Assembly (NCBI GenBank): GCA_018696595.1
Contig: JABHQW010000008.1
Span: forward strand, 332,522-396,521
Source of the DNA: Candidatus Woesearchaeota archaeon
Lineage (GTDB): Archaea; Nanobdellota; Nanobdellia; Woesearchaeales; GW2011-AR9
Direction: 5' to 3'
DNA length: 64,000 nucleotides
Shown: positions 33,278-42,456 of the stretch, in pieces
How positions within the stretch are numbered: position 1 is the first letter of the stretch
How the letters are laid out: every line of letters starts with the position of its first letter
Made by a program: the position numbers and the translations under genes
The notes under the pieces: generated by a model
The model's database searches: none
What the model saw: the letters and a program-made list of their open reading frames with translations, nothing else
Told to the model about the DNA's origin: nothing

Positions 33278-34453
33278 ATGTTAAAAAAAAGAGGTTCAGA
33301 AGAGAAAGGATTCTTTGCTAATCATAAACTAGCGATTGCTTCAACTACATTAATCGGAACAATCATTGGGGCCGGGATTTTAGGAATCCCTTACGTTATT
33401 GCTAAAACAGGATTTGTTTATGGCTTACTTTTAATTATTCTTTTAGGCGGGGCTTATGTTTTTCTTAATCTTTTTCTGGGCGAAGTTATTCTGAGAACTA
33501 AGAAACAACATCAACTTCCGGGGTATGCGGAAAAGTATTTGGGTAAATGGGGCAAACGACTAATGACTTTGTCAATGTTTATAGGTCTTTATGGTGCATT
33601 AACTGCTTACTTAATTGGAGAAGGTGCAGCATTACATACCATTTTTGGTTGGGGTGTTCCGTTAATGTACACTTTCATCTTTTTTGCAATAACTGTTTAC
33701 ATTATTTATCGGGGAATAAAAGCAACTGGTAAGGCAGAACTTATTTTGATCTCTTTACTCTTTCTAGTTGTTGTTTTCATCGGTCTATTATCCTATAATC
33801 AGATTCAGTTTTCTAACTTGGTTCATTTTGATCTCACAAAAATACTTGTGCCTTACGGTGTAATAGTTTTTGCTTTTGTTGGCTTACCCTCAATTCCAGA
33901 AATGCAAGAGGAATTGGGTAGAGAAAAGAAAAAGATGAAAAAAGCAATTCTTGTGGGTTCAGTAATTCCAATTGTTCTTTACATTGCTTTTTCCTTAATC
34001 ATTATTGGGATTGTTGGTTTGGAAAACTTTGAACTTTTAGGTCCTAATGAAAGAATTGCGACAATCGCTTTAAGTTTATACTCTAACCAAATCTTGGGGA
34101 TATTCGCCAATTTGCTAGCAGTTTTAGCGATGTTCACTTCATTCTTAACAATAGGAACTGCCTTAGTTGAGATTTTTGAGTATGATTATGGTGTTTCTAG
34201 AAGGACCTCTTTATTGTTAACTTTTTCATTGCCTCTTCTAATTGTTTTGTTTAAACTCACCTCATTCATCGTTGTTTTAGGGATTACTGGTGCAATAGCG
34301 GGGGGTTTAGATGGTATTTTAGTGATGTTAATGTATTGGAAAGCCAAGAAACTTGGTGATAGAAAACCAGAATATACAATGGGGAAACATTACATTTTGG
34401 GTGTCTTTTTGATTCTGATGTTTGTTGTTGGGATCGCTTATCAATTTTTCTAA
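33278..34453 (+). CDS. Amino-acid permease (AAAP/HAAAP-like)
   Basis: 391 aa with 11 membrane helices. The first helix has IGTIIGAGILGIPYVIAKTG, the classic unwound glycine-rich motif of amino-acid permeases, followed by a GEVILRTKKQHQLPGYAEKY loop. FVGLPSIPEMQEELGREKKK in the middle matches the aromatic/hydroxy amino-acid permease pattern. It should import an amino acid together with protons or sodium. Its position after tRNA-Trp is suggestive but not evidence of substrate. A TATA-like box lies between the tRNA and the ATG. Confidence 0.85.
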   Translation: MLKKRGSEEKGFFANHKLAIASTTLIGTIIGAGILGIPYVIAKTGFVYGLLLIILLGGAYVFLNLFLGEVILRTKKQHQLPGYAEKYLGKWGKRLMTLSMFIGLYGALTAYLIGEGAALHTIFGWGVPLMYTFIFFAITVYIIYRGIKATGKAELILISLLFLVVVFIGLLSYNQIQFSNLVHFDLTKILVPYGVIVFAFVGLPSIPEMQEELGREKKKMKKAILVGSVIPIVLYIAFSLIIIGIVGLENFELLGPNERIATIALSLYSNQILGIFANLLAVLAMFTSFLTIGTALVEIFEYDYGVSRRTSLLLTFSLPLLIVLFKLTSFIVVLGITGAIAGGLDGILVMLMYWKAKKLGDRKPEYTMGKHYILGVFLILMFVVGIAYQFF

Positions 34454-34574
34454 AACTTTTCTTTTTGGGTCGTTACTACTTAAAGTTAGCAATAGTTACG
34501 AAACTTTTATATATTGGGTGTTACTTTTGAGTAGAAAATAGTCAAAAATCTTATTTTTATGGGGGAAATTTAAA

Positions 34575-36329
34575 ATGAATATTAGAAAAATTGGAAGAAA
34601 TGTTCTTAATGTTAGTAAATATACTGTTGCTGGTGCTACTTTGGGTGCTGGTTTATTTTTTGGTGGTCAAGCTTTAGCTGAAGAACCAAAAGATGTTGTT
34701 GAGCAACCTGACGCTTATGTAGAAGTTCAATCTGAAGTTCAGCCTGAACAAAGAGATCTTTATGATACTCAAACAGCTGAAGTTGCTGCGCCTCTTGAAG
34801 TTACTGTAACTCCTGAAGTTACTAATTATGAAACTCAATCAGCTCCTGAAGTCGTTGCACCTCTTGATGTTCAAACACCTGATGTTGCTACACCTCTTGA
34901 AGTTGCTGTAACTCCTGATACTCCTTCTCCGAGTTTCTCTTGGGGTGATTTGCTGAACGTGAATGGGCAAACTGTTATGCAAACTCCAACTGTAGAGCCT
35001 GTTGCAGAAACTAATCCCGTAGATTACAAGGGAACAACTCCTGCGGTTGCAGATCCGGATGTAGCAATTGTTAATCCTGCAGAACCCGTTCTAGAACCAC
35101 AATCTCCTATTCCTGTTAATGAGGATGGAACTGCTTACAAGCTTGGACAAAAACCTGTTGTCGCTGATACTGTTGCAGGACCTAATGCTGTTGATTACAA
35201 AGGAACAACTCCCGTAGTTGAACCAGCTGTTGCAGATAATCCTGTAGCTCCTTTAGAAGAAAAAGTTGCTGAAGTTAAAACAGAAACACCTTCTCATGCT
35301 GGGAAATTCTCAGTAAGTGGATGTGAAAAAGGACAAGAAGCTTATTTAGTTGCAACCGAAGACGGAAGTAACTTGAAAGCAGAATGTAAAACTCCTAAGA
35401 AGAAAGGGCCAAGATGTGTTGAACAGTATGAAGGAAATGGTCGATGCATTGAACCCGTTTTAGCAGAATCTCATAATGTGCTTACTCCTGCTGTAAAAGG
35501 ATTATGTCCTGGAACAACTCTATGTTATGATAGTTCTGAAGTTGACAATCTTGGTGAACAAATTGCTTTAGTTGCAAGAGTTTCTGAAGATAATAGAACC
35601 TATATCCATCAATTGGATGAATCTGTTAGCCAAAATGGTCAAAATCTTAGTGAGTTAAGTGAAGTTGTTGATCAAAATGAACAAATTATTGATGAGTTAG
35701 ATACTGCAGTTGATAAAAACTCTCGTGGTATTGGTTCTCTTGATAAAAAAGTTTCTGATCAATATAAAGTTAAATCTACTGATAAAAATAATGTTGAAGT
35801 TAACTTAAATCTTAGAGGAACGGTTTCTGCCGGAATTGGTGCTGACTCAGACTCAATTGCTGTTTACATTGAACCTGAATTAAGTGTTGGCGGAACTTTC
35901 GGAGAACATTTCGGATTATTTGGTTATGTTAACGGAAATATTCCTGCATATGACCCTTCAGAAACTGATAACCATGAAAATGATTTAGGAATCATGACTG
36001 AAAATGTAGATACTGAAACAAACACTTCTCGAAGAGCTGGAGCTGGTTTAATGGCTAGGTTTCCTGTTGCTGATGGTGCTGTTACTCCTTATGCTAAAGT
36101 AGGAGCTGCTTTTATGCAAACTGAAGCAAGTAAAGATATTTCTCGTAATGGGGAAGAAATTGATGCCCTGTCTGACAATTACAATGGCGTTGGTTTAGAA
36201 GGCGCATTAGGAATTGACTTTGACTTTGGTCAACCAGGCGGAATTGTTTTAGGTTTAGAAGGAAGAGCAAATTCCTTTGGTGGCGGATACGGCGCAGGAT
36301 CTGGAATGTTAGGATACACTTTCAAATAG
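34575..36329 (+). CDS. Secreted protein with Pro/Val repeats, coiled-coil stalk and C-terminal beta-barrel-like domain, 584 aa
   Basis: A signal-like N-terminus ends around LFFGGQALAEEP. Residues about 40-235 are low-complexity Pro/Val/Thr with recurring APLEV, TPEV and VDYKGTTP units. A Cys-rich segment follows (about 250-320, seven Cys), then a heptad coiled coil of about 330-395 (NLSELSEVVDQNEQIIDELD). The last 180 residues have the alternating strands and aromatic girdles of an outer-membrane barrel, ending in GSGMLGYTFK. The layout of stalk plus barrel is like bacterial outer-membrane proteins. Homology is not proven and no BamA-type gene is in the window. It is first in a run with the surface protein at 36354. 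Confidence 0.72.
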   Translation: MNIRKIGRNVLNVSKYTVAGATLGAGLFFGGQALAEEPKDVVEQPDAYVEVQSEVQPEQRDLYDTQTAEVAAPLEVTVTPEVTNYETQSAPEVVAPLDVQTPDVATPLEVAVTPDTPSPSFSWGDLLNVNGQTVMQTPTVEPVAETNPVDYKGTTPAVADPDVAIVNPAEPVLEPQSPIPVNEDGTAYKLGQKPVVADTVAGPNAVDYKGTTPVVEPAVADNPVAPLEEKVAEVKTETPSHAGKFSVSGCEKGQEAYLVATEDGSNLKAECKTPKKKGPRCVEQYEGNGRCIEPVLAESHNVLTPAVKGLCPGTTLCYDSSEVDNLGEQIALVARVSEDNRTYIHQLDESVSQNGQNLSELSEVVDQNEQIIDELDTAVDKNSRGIGSLDKKVSDQYKVKSTDKNNVEVNLNLRGTVSAGIGADSDSIAVYIEPELSVGGTFGEHFGLFGYVNGNIPAYDPSETDNHENDLGIMTENVDTETNTSRRAGAGLMARFPVADGAVTPYAKVGAAFMQTEASKDISRNGEEIDALSDNYNGVGLEGALGIDFDFGQPGGIVLGLEGRANSFGGGYGAGSGMLGYTFK

Positions 36330-36353
36330 AGTTTGATGTGAGGTAAACTTAAA

Positions 36354-39008
36354 ATGAAAAATACTTTTACTTTTTTTACAATTTTCCTATTTGTACTATC
36401 TATTGTTCCATTAGCAGCAGCAGCAGATGTTTCTGTTCAAGCTGAATGGTCAGTTAATGGAGAAGCTGCAGGTAAAATATTAAATGCTGAAACTGGAGAA
36501 GGAACTACTTTCGCAGTGATGGTTAATGCTTTAAATGATAATTTAAACGATTATAACTTCTTTGTTAAAGTTTACGATGGCAGTTATGATGAGATGGTTA
36601 ATCCTGGTTGGGAAACTACAAACGTAGAATCTTTCCCTGGCGGAACAACTATGTATACTGTTAATTATAATGCTCCTTTAACCGAAGGAACTTACTTTAT
36701 TGTTGCTTCAGCATACTATGCTCAAGAAAACGATGAAGGATTTGATACACTAACATTAATTGTTACAGAAGCTCCTTGTTTAGATACAGACGATGACGGC
36801 GTTTGTGATGAAGATGAAATCTTGGGATGTACAGACACAGATGCAAATAATTACAATCCAAATGCAACTGAAGAAGACGACAGTTGTGAATACGATTGTT
36901 TAGATTCCGATGGCGATGGTGTTTGTGATGAAGATGAAATCTTAGGGTGTACTGATTCAGAAGCAGAGAATTTTAATCCAAATGCAACAGAAGAAGATAA
37001 TAACTGTGAATATGCTTGTACAGATTCTGACAACGATGGTGTTTGTGATGAAGATGATCTTTGTCCAGATGAACCTGGGCTATTAGATAATAATGGTTGT
37101 CCTGAAGAAGTTATTAATGAAGCTCCCATTATTGAAGTTTTTGGAACTAACAAAATTAATGAAATGAGTTCATTAAACTTAATCGTTGAAATTGAAGATG
37201 AGGATATTGTTAACTTAGAAGTTAAGGTTGAAAAATGTGAGATTTATATTTTTGGGCTTTGCTTATTTGCAAGTTACACAGATGCTCCTGAAAATTCAGA
37301 ATTAACTTTTGTTTCTGAAAACAAATATGCTTTTACTTGGACTCCGGATTACCGTTTTGTAAAACATCCTGCAACAGAAAGATCTATTCGATTAGTTTTT
37401 ATTGCCGATGACGGAGAAGCAAAAGATTATAATTTACATAAAGTAACTGTTAACGATGTTAATCAATTACCTGTTTTAAGTTCAGAAGGCGTAGAAGATG
37501 TTGATGAAGGAAAAAGCTTTGTTGCTACTTTTACTGCCATTGATGCTGATGAAGAAGACGTCTTGGACTTGGGGATTATTTTAATGGGATATGAATTCAT
37601 GGGTAATGATCTTCCTGATTGGATCTCTATGGAAAGTATTGCAAAGAATACAATTCAATTAACCGTAACTCCTGATTGTGATAGTGCTGGAGATTACTTC
37701 CTTAGATTTACTGCTAACGATGGACTATTCTTGGCGGAACTAATGGAACCATTTACTGTTACCGAAGCTTGTGATGCTCCAATTCTTGGATGTATGGATG
37801 AGTCTGCATTAAACTACAATCCTGAAGCAACCGAAGATGATGAAAGTTGTGAATATACTTGTAGTGATGTGGATAACGACGGAGTTTGTGATGAAAATGA
37901 TCTTTGTCCGCATGAAGTGGGTACTGAGAATAACAAAGGATGTCCTGAAGAACCTGTTGCTGATAATATGGTTCCTGTTCTAAGAGGATTAATGGATCAA
38001 TCTGTTTATGCAGAAGAGAAATTAACATTTCAAATTCATGTGACTGATGACAATGATAAAAACATGGACTTAATTGTTGAAGGACTTCCAGAAGGAGCAG
38101 AAGTATTTGCTTCTAATCGGGTTGCACCTTTGCCTTTAAAAAACATCATGCAGAAATTATTTTTGAAAACAGAGTATAAACACACTTTTATTTTCAAATG
38201 GGTTCCAACAGAAGCACAAGTTGGTGAATACTTAGTAGGATTTACTGCTGACGATGGTTTAGCTAAATCGGAACAAAAGACAATCAAAATCACTGTATTA
38301 GAACAACCAGTTGAACCTTGTGTTGATACAGATTCTGATGGTATTTGCGACGAAGTTGATCTTTGTCCGTTAGATCCAGAAGATTTTGATGGTATTGAAG
38401 ACGAAGATGGTTGTCCTGAAGATGATCCAGTTAACCATGCACCTTTAATCTTATCAAATCCAACTACTGTTGCAACCGAGAATCATGATTACACTTACCA
38501 ATTTTTGGCGGAAGATCCAGACGGAGACGAGATAACTGTAACTTTAGTTGACGCTCCTGAAGGGATGACTATGTCTGAAGATTGGTTAGTTGAATGGATT
38601 CCTGAAGATTTAACTAATGGCAAAGTGGCTATTAGTGTAACTGACGGAGAGTTTGTGGTAACACAGAAGTTTACAATTGGCGTTGCTGAAGCTTACAAGA
38701 ATGTTAAGCTAGCATCCGTACAATTGGCGGCTGAAGAAGTTGTTGCTGGTGGTTATTTGTCTACTCAAATCAAAGTAGAAAATAACGGCGAGAAAGATAT
38801 GGGTGATTTAAAGATTAGTGTGATTGTTCCTGAGCTTGGATTGAAGAAGTCTGTGAGTGAGTTTGACTTGAAACCAGGGCAAAGTAAGAACAAGAACATT
38901 AATCTACAGTTACCTTATTACGCTTACTCTGGTGAGTATCTAGTTAAGGTAAGTGTTAGTAACAGCAATTTCCATGAACAAACCTATAGGTTGGTAACAA
39001 TCTATTAG
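36354..39008 (+). CDS. Large secreted protein with calcium-binding (TSP3-like) and NYNPxAT repeats, CARDB-like C-terminus, 884 aa
   Basis: A signal peptide ends near PLAAAADVS. An N-terminal Ig-like domain is followed at about 140-255 by alternating DxDxDGVCDEDE and GCTDxxAxNYNPNATEEDxS repeats with paired Cys. Another copy of these lies at about 477-530 and TSP3-like segments at 655-695. Between them are cadherin/Ig-like domains, and the last 100 residues are a CARDB-like domain (AGGYLSTQIKVENNGEKDMG). The Asn/Cys repeat is common in Bacteroidetes surface proteins. There is no membrane anchor, so it is released or bound to other surface proteins. A GAGGT ribosome-binding site stands before the ATG. 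Confidence 0.8.
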   Translation: MKNTFTFFTIFLFVLSIVPLAAAADVSVQAEWSVNGEAAGKILNAETGEGTTFAVMVNALNDNLNDYNFFVKVYDGSYDEMVNPGWETTNVESFPGGTTMYTVNYNAPLTEGTYFIVASAYYAQENDEGFDTLTLIVTEAPCLDTDDDGVCDEDEILGCTDTDANNYNPNATEEDDSCEYDCLDSDGDGVCDEDEILGCTDSEAENFNPNATEEDNNCEYACTDSDNDGVCDEDDLCPDEPGLLDNNGCPEEVINEAPIIEVFGTNKINEMSSLNLIVEIEDEDIVNLEVKVEKCEIYIFGLCLFASYTDAPENSELTFVSENKYAFTWTPDYRFVKHPATERSIRLVFIADDGEAKDYNLHKVTVNDVNQLPVLSSEGVEDVDEGKSFVATFTAIDADEEDVLDLGIILMGYEFMGNDLPDWISMESIAKNTIQLTVTPDCDSAGDYFLRFTANDGLFLAELMEPFTVTEACDAPILGCMDESALNYNPEATEDDESCEYTCSDVDNDGVCDENDLCPHEVGTENNKGCPEEPVADNMVPVLRGLMDQSVYAEEKLTFQIHVTDDNDKNMDLIVEGLPEGAEVFASNRVAPLPLKNIMQKLFLKTEYKHTFIFKWVPTEAQVGEYLVGFTADDGLAKSEQKTIKITVLEQPVEPCVDTDSDGICDEVDLCPLDPEDFDGIEDEDGCPEDDPVNHAPLILSNPTTVATENHDYTYQFLAEDPDGDEITVTLVDAPEGMTMSEDWLVEWIPEDLTNGKVAISVTDGEFVVTQKFTIGVAEAYKNVKLASVQLAAEEVVAGGYLSTQIKVENNGEKDMGDLKISVIVPELGLKKSVSEFDLKPGQSKNKNINLQLPYYAYSGEYLVKVSVSNSNFHEQTYRLVTIY
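36785..37020 (+). repeat. Two tandem about 120-base coding repeats
   Basis: Two consecutive copies of a unit encoding D-G-VCDEDEILGCTD...NPNATEED...CEY share most of their bases, including a nearly identical GTTTGTGATGAAGATGAAAT stretch. A third, more diverged copy occurs around 37790-37900. They are coding repeats, not an independent element. Confidence 0.75.
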
Positions 39009-39015
39009 GTATGAC

Positions 39016-39054
39016 TATTGCGGGGTAGCTATTAAGTGTAGCTACTCAACAATA
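39016..39054. terminator. Hairpin after the large surface protein
   Basis: TATTG/CAATA and GTAGCTA/TAGCTAC form two stacked stems separated by an internal loop, starting eight bases after the stop codon. Likely a 3'-end or termination structure. Confidence 0.45.
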
Positions 39055-39154
39055 CTAAACCAACGAAAACTTTATAAACCAAAGCGGTTTTAAAGACTAA
39101 AACACAAAAAAATAACATTCATAAAAGGATAAATTTTTTTTGGAGGAAGAAAAA

Positions 39155-40405
39155 ATGAAAAAACTTTTAAGTATAATGGCTTTATTCGTAATTAGCTTAT
39201 TGACTTTATCAATGGTTAGTGCATTAGATGCAAATGACCTAGTAATTAAGTCTATTGAAGTTAATGGCCACAATGTAGAAGATGGCGAAGTTCTTGCTGT
39301 TGAAGAAGGAGAAACTTTAGATGTTGAAGTTGGCTTATTAGCTAACGCTGGTGCAGAAAATATTGAAGTGGAAGTTGAAATTTCAGGTTATGAATACAAC
39401 GACCAAGAAGATATGGAAGCTACCGCACACATCGATAATATCCAAGCTGGAAATACAAAATATTTTGACTTGGAAGTAACTTTGCCTAAGAAATTAGACA
39501 AGGATGAATACATGTTAAGAGTTCGTGTAATGGATAAGAATACTGCGGCAATTACCCACAATATTTTATTATCAATCGAACCTACAAGACATGGAATCGA
39601 TATTGCAGACGTTGCTTTATCCCCTGGAGAAACCCAAAAAGCTGGTAGATCTTTTTTAGCTACTGTTCTATTGGAAAACTTCGGAGATAAAACTGAGAAA
39701 GACGTTAAAGTTGAAGTTGCAATTCCTGCATTAGGAGTTAAAGCTACTGAATACGTTGACGTTGTTGTAACCGATAACAATAATGTAGATTATGAAGACG
39801 TTCCTGAAATGTTCTTACCTCTTCCTGCTACTGCAGAAGCTGGTGCTTACGACATGATCGTTACAGTTAAATACGATGACTTAAGGGAAACTGTTAGCCA
39901 AACTTACAAAGTTAATGTTTTAGCTAACGAACTATTCCAAAAGTCTGACAAGTTAGTTTTAGCTGTTGGTCCGGAAAGTCAAACTGTTGCTGCTGGTAAC
40001 ACTGCTAGTTATGCTGTTGCATTAACAAACGCAGGATCAACTTCTAAAGCTTATGTTTTAGATGTAGTTACTGGTGACTGGGCTACCGCAACTGTTAGTG
40101 ATGCTTTAGTTGTTTTAGAACCTGGAAAGAACAAAGTTGTTCAAGTAGATGTAACCGCTGCTAGTAATGCTGTTGAAGGTCAACACGTTGCAAGCGTTGC
40201 TATTATGTCTGGTGACGAAGTTCTTGAAACCATCGTTCTAAAAGCAAACGTAGCTGGCACCGCTAGTGAGAGTTTTAGCTTAAGAAACGGTTTGGAAATC
40301 GCTTTAATCGTCTTAGTTGTTCTATTAGTAATCATTGGTTTAATCATTGGTTTCAGTAGATTAAGAAAAGACGACGAAGACGAAGAAGAACAAACTTACT
40401 ACTAA
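39155..40405 (+). CDS. S-layer-like membrane-anchored surface protein, 416 aa
   Basis: The ATG lies seven bases after a GGAGGA ribosome-binding site; an upstream in-frame TTG is rejected. A signal peptide ends near MVSALDAND. The extracellular part has three or four beta-sandwich domains of the CARDB/NPCBM-associated type (VGLLANAGAENIEVEVEISG; VLLENFGDKTEKDVKVEV; VALTNAGSTSKAYVLDVV). A single C-terminal membrane helix (IALIVLVVLLVIIGLIIGF) and an acidic cytoplasmic tail follow. The compact, alanine/valine-rich composition and good ribosome-binding site suggest an abundant envelope protein. S-layer status is inference. Confidence 0.78.
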   Translation: MKKLLSIMALFVISLLTLSMVSALDANDLVIKSIEVNGHNVEDGEVLAVEEGETLDVEVGLLANAGAENIEVEVEISGYEYNDQEDMEATAHIDNIQAGNTKYFDLEVTLPKKLDKDEYMLRVRVMDKNTAAITHNILLSIEPTRHGIDIADVALSPGETQKAGRSFLATVLLENFGDKTEKDVKVEVAIPALGVKATEYVDVVVTDNNNVDYEDVPEMFLPLPATAEAGAYDMIVTVKYDDLRETVSQTYKVNVLANELFQKSDKLVLAVGPESQTVAAGNTASYAVALTNAGSTSKAYVLDVVTGDWATATVSDALVVLEPGKNKVVQVDVTAASNAVEGQHVASVAIMSGDEVLETIVLKANVAGTASESFSLRNGLEIALIVLVVLLVIIGLIIGFSRLRKDDEDEEEQTYY

Positions 40406-40427
40406 GTAAGTGGGGACGTTTAATCTT

Positions 40428-40466
40428 CCTCCAATTTTTTATTTTTTTTCTCTTTTTTTGGGAGGG
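40428..40466 (+). terminator. Oligo-T terminator region
   Basis: Runs of six to eight T follow the surface-protein stop, flanked by CCTCCAA and TTGGGAGG that can pair. Oligo-T tracts are the main intrinsic termination signal in archaea. Confidence 0.45.
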
Positions 40467-40560
40467 CTTTTATTTTTCTTATAATCTTTTTTCTATGTTT
40501 TTTTAATACTGTTTATTAGTTCTATAACCTTTTTAAACTCTAGATTTTGTTACTAGCTTA

Positions 40561-41664
40561 ATGGAAATAGCAATAATTGGGGCTGGTCCAATCGGCAGTT
40601 ACGCTGGTTATTTACTAGCTAAGTCTGGACATAATGTTAATATTTATGAGCGGAAGAAAGAGATTGGTAAGCCCGTTCAATGTACTGGCATATTTACTTC
40701 TGACTTTGATGGATTTTCTTTTCTAAACAAAAATAAATTTTTAGTTAATACTATTAATAAAACGGAAATCAATTTTCCTAATGGTAGCAAGATTGCTGTT
40801 AATCAGAAAGAATATGTGGTTTGCAGAACTAAGTTTGATAACCACTTAGCTAATCTGGCTGTTACTGAAGGAGCAAAAATTTTCTTGCAACATTCATTTA
40901 TTAGGAAAGAAGGTGAGAATCTAGTTGTTAAAGATCTTGCTAATGATTGTGAAAAAGAAATTAAACCAAACATAGTAATCGCTGCAGATGGCCCCTTATC
41001 AAGCGTAGCAAAAGCTTATGGTTTCTATCATCATCAGAGACAACACAATTATGGTGTGCAGGCTTTAGTGGGGGGGAACTTTGATTCTAATACAGTACAA
41101 ACGTTCTTTGGTAAAGATATTGCTCCTGGTGTGTTTGTTTGGGTTGTTCCTGAGAGTTCAACCATGGCGAGAGTTGGTTTAGCTACAGAAAAAGATGCCC
41201 GTAAATACTTTGAGAAATTTGTTCAGAATAAAGATTATGAACTCTTAGAAATGCAGGCAGGTACAATTCCTATCTATCATCCTTCACAAGAATTGGTTAA
41301 AGATAGCTGTTATTTGCTTGGAGATGCTGCTGGGTTCGTTAAAGCGACTACTCTTGGTGGTGTAATTCCTGGAATGAAACAGGCGGAAGCTTTAGTTAGA
41401 TGTTTAAATGATTCTGATTTGGATTATGAAGAAGAGCTTCAACCCATCATTAGTAGGCTCAAGTTACATCTGAAAATTAGAAAAGTTCATGATCGGTTTA
41501 GTGGAGAAGATTGGGAAAAGTTAGCTACTTATTCTAATAATCCTAAAGTTTTGAAATTATTGAACACTTATACACGGGAGAATGTAACTACGTTATTTAG
41601 AAAGATTATTTGGGCAGAGCCAAGAATGTTATATTTTAGTAAGTATTTAGGCGAATTTCTTTAA
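40561..41664 (+). CDS. Geranylgeranyl reductase family FAD-dependent oxidoreductase
   Basis: 367 aa. The N-terminal FAD-binding motif is IIGAGPIGSYAGYLLAKSG, followed by ERKKEIGKPVQCTGIF with the family's Cys near residue 47. The central VPESSTMARVGLA and the second FAD motif YLLGDAAGFVKATTLGG are present. Enzymes of this family saturate the isoprenoid chains of archaeal ether lipids (digeranylgeranylglycerophospholipid reductase) or related prenyl groups. The exact substrate is not certain. Presence of this gene argues that the cell handles isoprenoid lipids. It overlaps the convergent gene at 41647 by 18 bases. Confidence 0.88.
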   Translation: MEIAIIGAGPIGSYAGYLLAKSGHNVNIYERKKEIGKPVQCTGIFTSDFDGFSFLNKNKFLVNTINKTEINFPNGSKIAVNQKEYVVCRTKFDNHLANLAVTEGAKIFLQHSFIRKEGENLVVKDLANDCEKEIKPNIVIAADGPLSSVAKAYGFYHHQRQHNYGVQALVGGNFDSNTVQTFFGKDIAPGVFVWVVPESSTMARVGLATEKDARKYFEKFVQNKDYELLEMQAGTIPIYHPSQELVKDSCYLLGDAAGFVKATTLGGVIPGMKQAEALVRCLNDSDLDYEEELQPIISRLKLHLKIRKVHDRFSGEDWEKLATYSNNPKVLKLLNTYTRENVTTLFRKIIWAEPRMLYFSKYLGEFL

Positions 41665-42387
41665 CACTCTCAGATACTTTTTATTCAATCCACCTAAGCG
41701 GAAGATAATTATTTCATTTACGTTTGCTTCTCTAGCTAACTTCAAATCCATTTCTAATTGTTCTAATTTGATATTCGGTTCATTGCCGTGGATTCCTACT
41801 GAGATTGTTCCCAATGCTACAAGATAATTCTTTCCCAGTTCTCTAACTCCTGTTTCTAATTCTTTTCTTACATATTCTTCTTTGAAATTGTGCAAAGAAT
41901 GATAGATCATTTTGATTACTTTTACTTTTTTACTTTTATAATGTAAACCCCAGAATCTTAATAACAACTGGCTTAATTTACTTTCTGGATAATATTCTGC
42001 CAAATAAACTGGTTTGTTGTAATTGTGAATAAATTCCTTAATTAATGATTTGTTTCTAAAGAAATTTAGGAACTGGGTTACATAAAGAAAAGGATTTTGT
42101 CTTGTTGGCAATTCTAGGTCTAGCATTATTGCTGTTTTTTTTGTCTCTTTAAAGATTCTCTTCAAAGCCGATCTTTTGCTGAAAGGAGAAATCCAATATC
42201 CTTCGCTTCTTTTTAAAATTGGCCAGTAAATAAATTCTTTGATGTGTCTGTTCTTAATGCTTTTTTTAATTTCATTAAATTCCTTTAAAGAAGGGGCTGC
42301 TAGATATAATTTCGTTGGAAAATTGATTAATCTCAGTTTACTTAAGTTTTCTTTTGTGGGAAACTCTTCGAAAAAGCTTATTTTCAT
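41647..42387 (-). CDS. Conserved hypothetical protein, TIM-barrel-like, 246 aa
   Basis: Regular beta/alpha alternation (LINFPTKLYLAAPSLKEFNE; EFIYWPIL; AIMLDLELP; PVYLAEYYPES; NYLVALGTIS; EIIIFRLGGL) suggests a complete or nearly complete barrel. Acidic residues at strand ends (DLELP, AEYYPES) could be catalytic, as in glycoside-hydrolase-like folds. I do not recognise a named family. Its stop lies inside the end of the convergent reductase gene. Confidence 0.65.
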   Translation of the reverse strand: MKISFFEEFPTKENLSKLRLINFPTKLYLAAPSLKEFNEIKKSIKNRHIKEFIYWPILKRSEGYWISPFSKRSALKRIFKETKKTAIMLDLELPTRQNPFLYVTQFLNFFRNKSLIKEFIHNYNKPVYLAEYYPESKLSQLLLRFWGLHYKSKKVKVIKMIYHSLHNFKEEYVRKELETGVRELGKNYLVALGTISVGIHGNEPNIKLEQLEMDLKLAREANVNEIIIFRLGGLNKKYLRVLKKFA

Positions 42388-42456
42388 GGATGTTAGAATA
42401 ATCTTGTTGTTAATATGTTTTTTGGAAATAAAAAAATTAAGAAAAAAAATAAAAAA

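Noticed and set aside
36785-37900. Regular repeats as a CRISPR array
   Set aside because: They are in-frame coding repeats of a calcium-binding surface protein; no spacers or cas genes. No CRISPR array is seen anywhere in the window.
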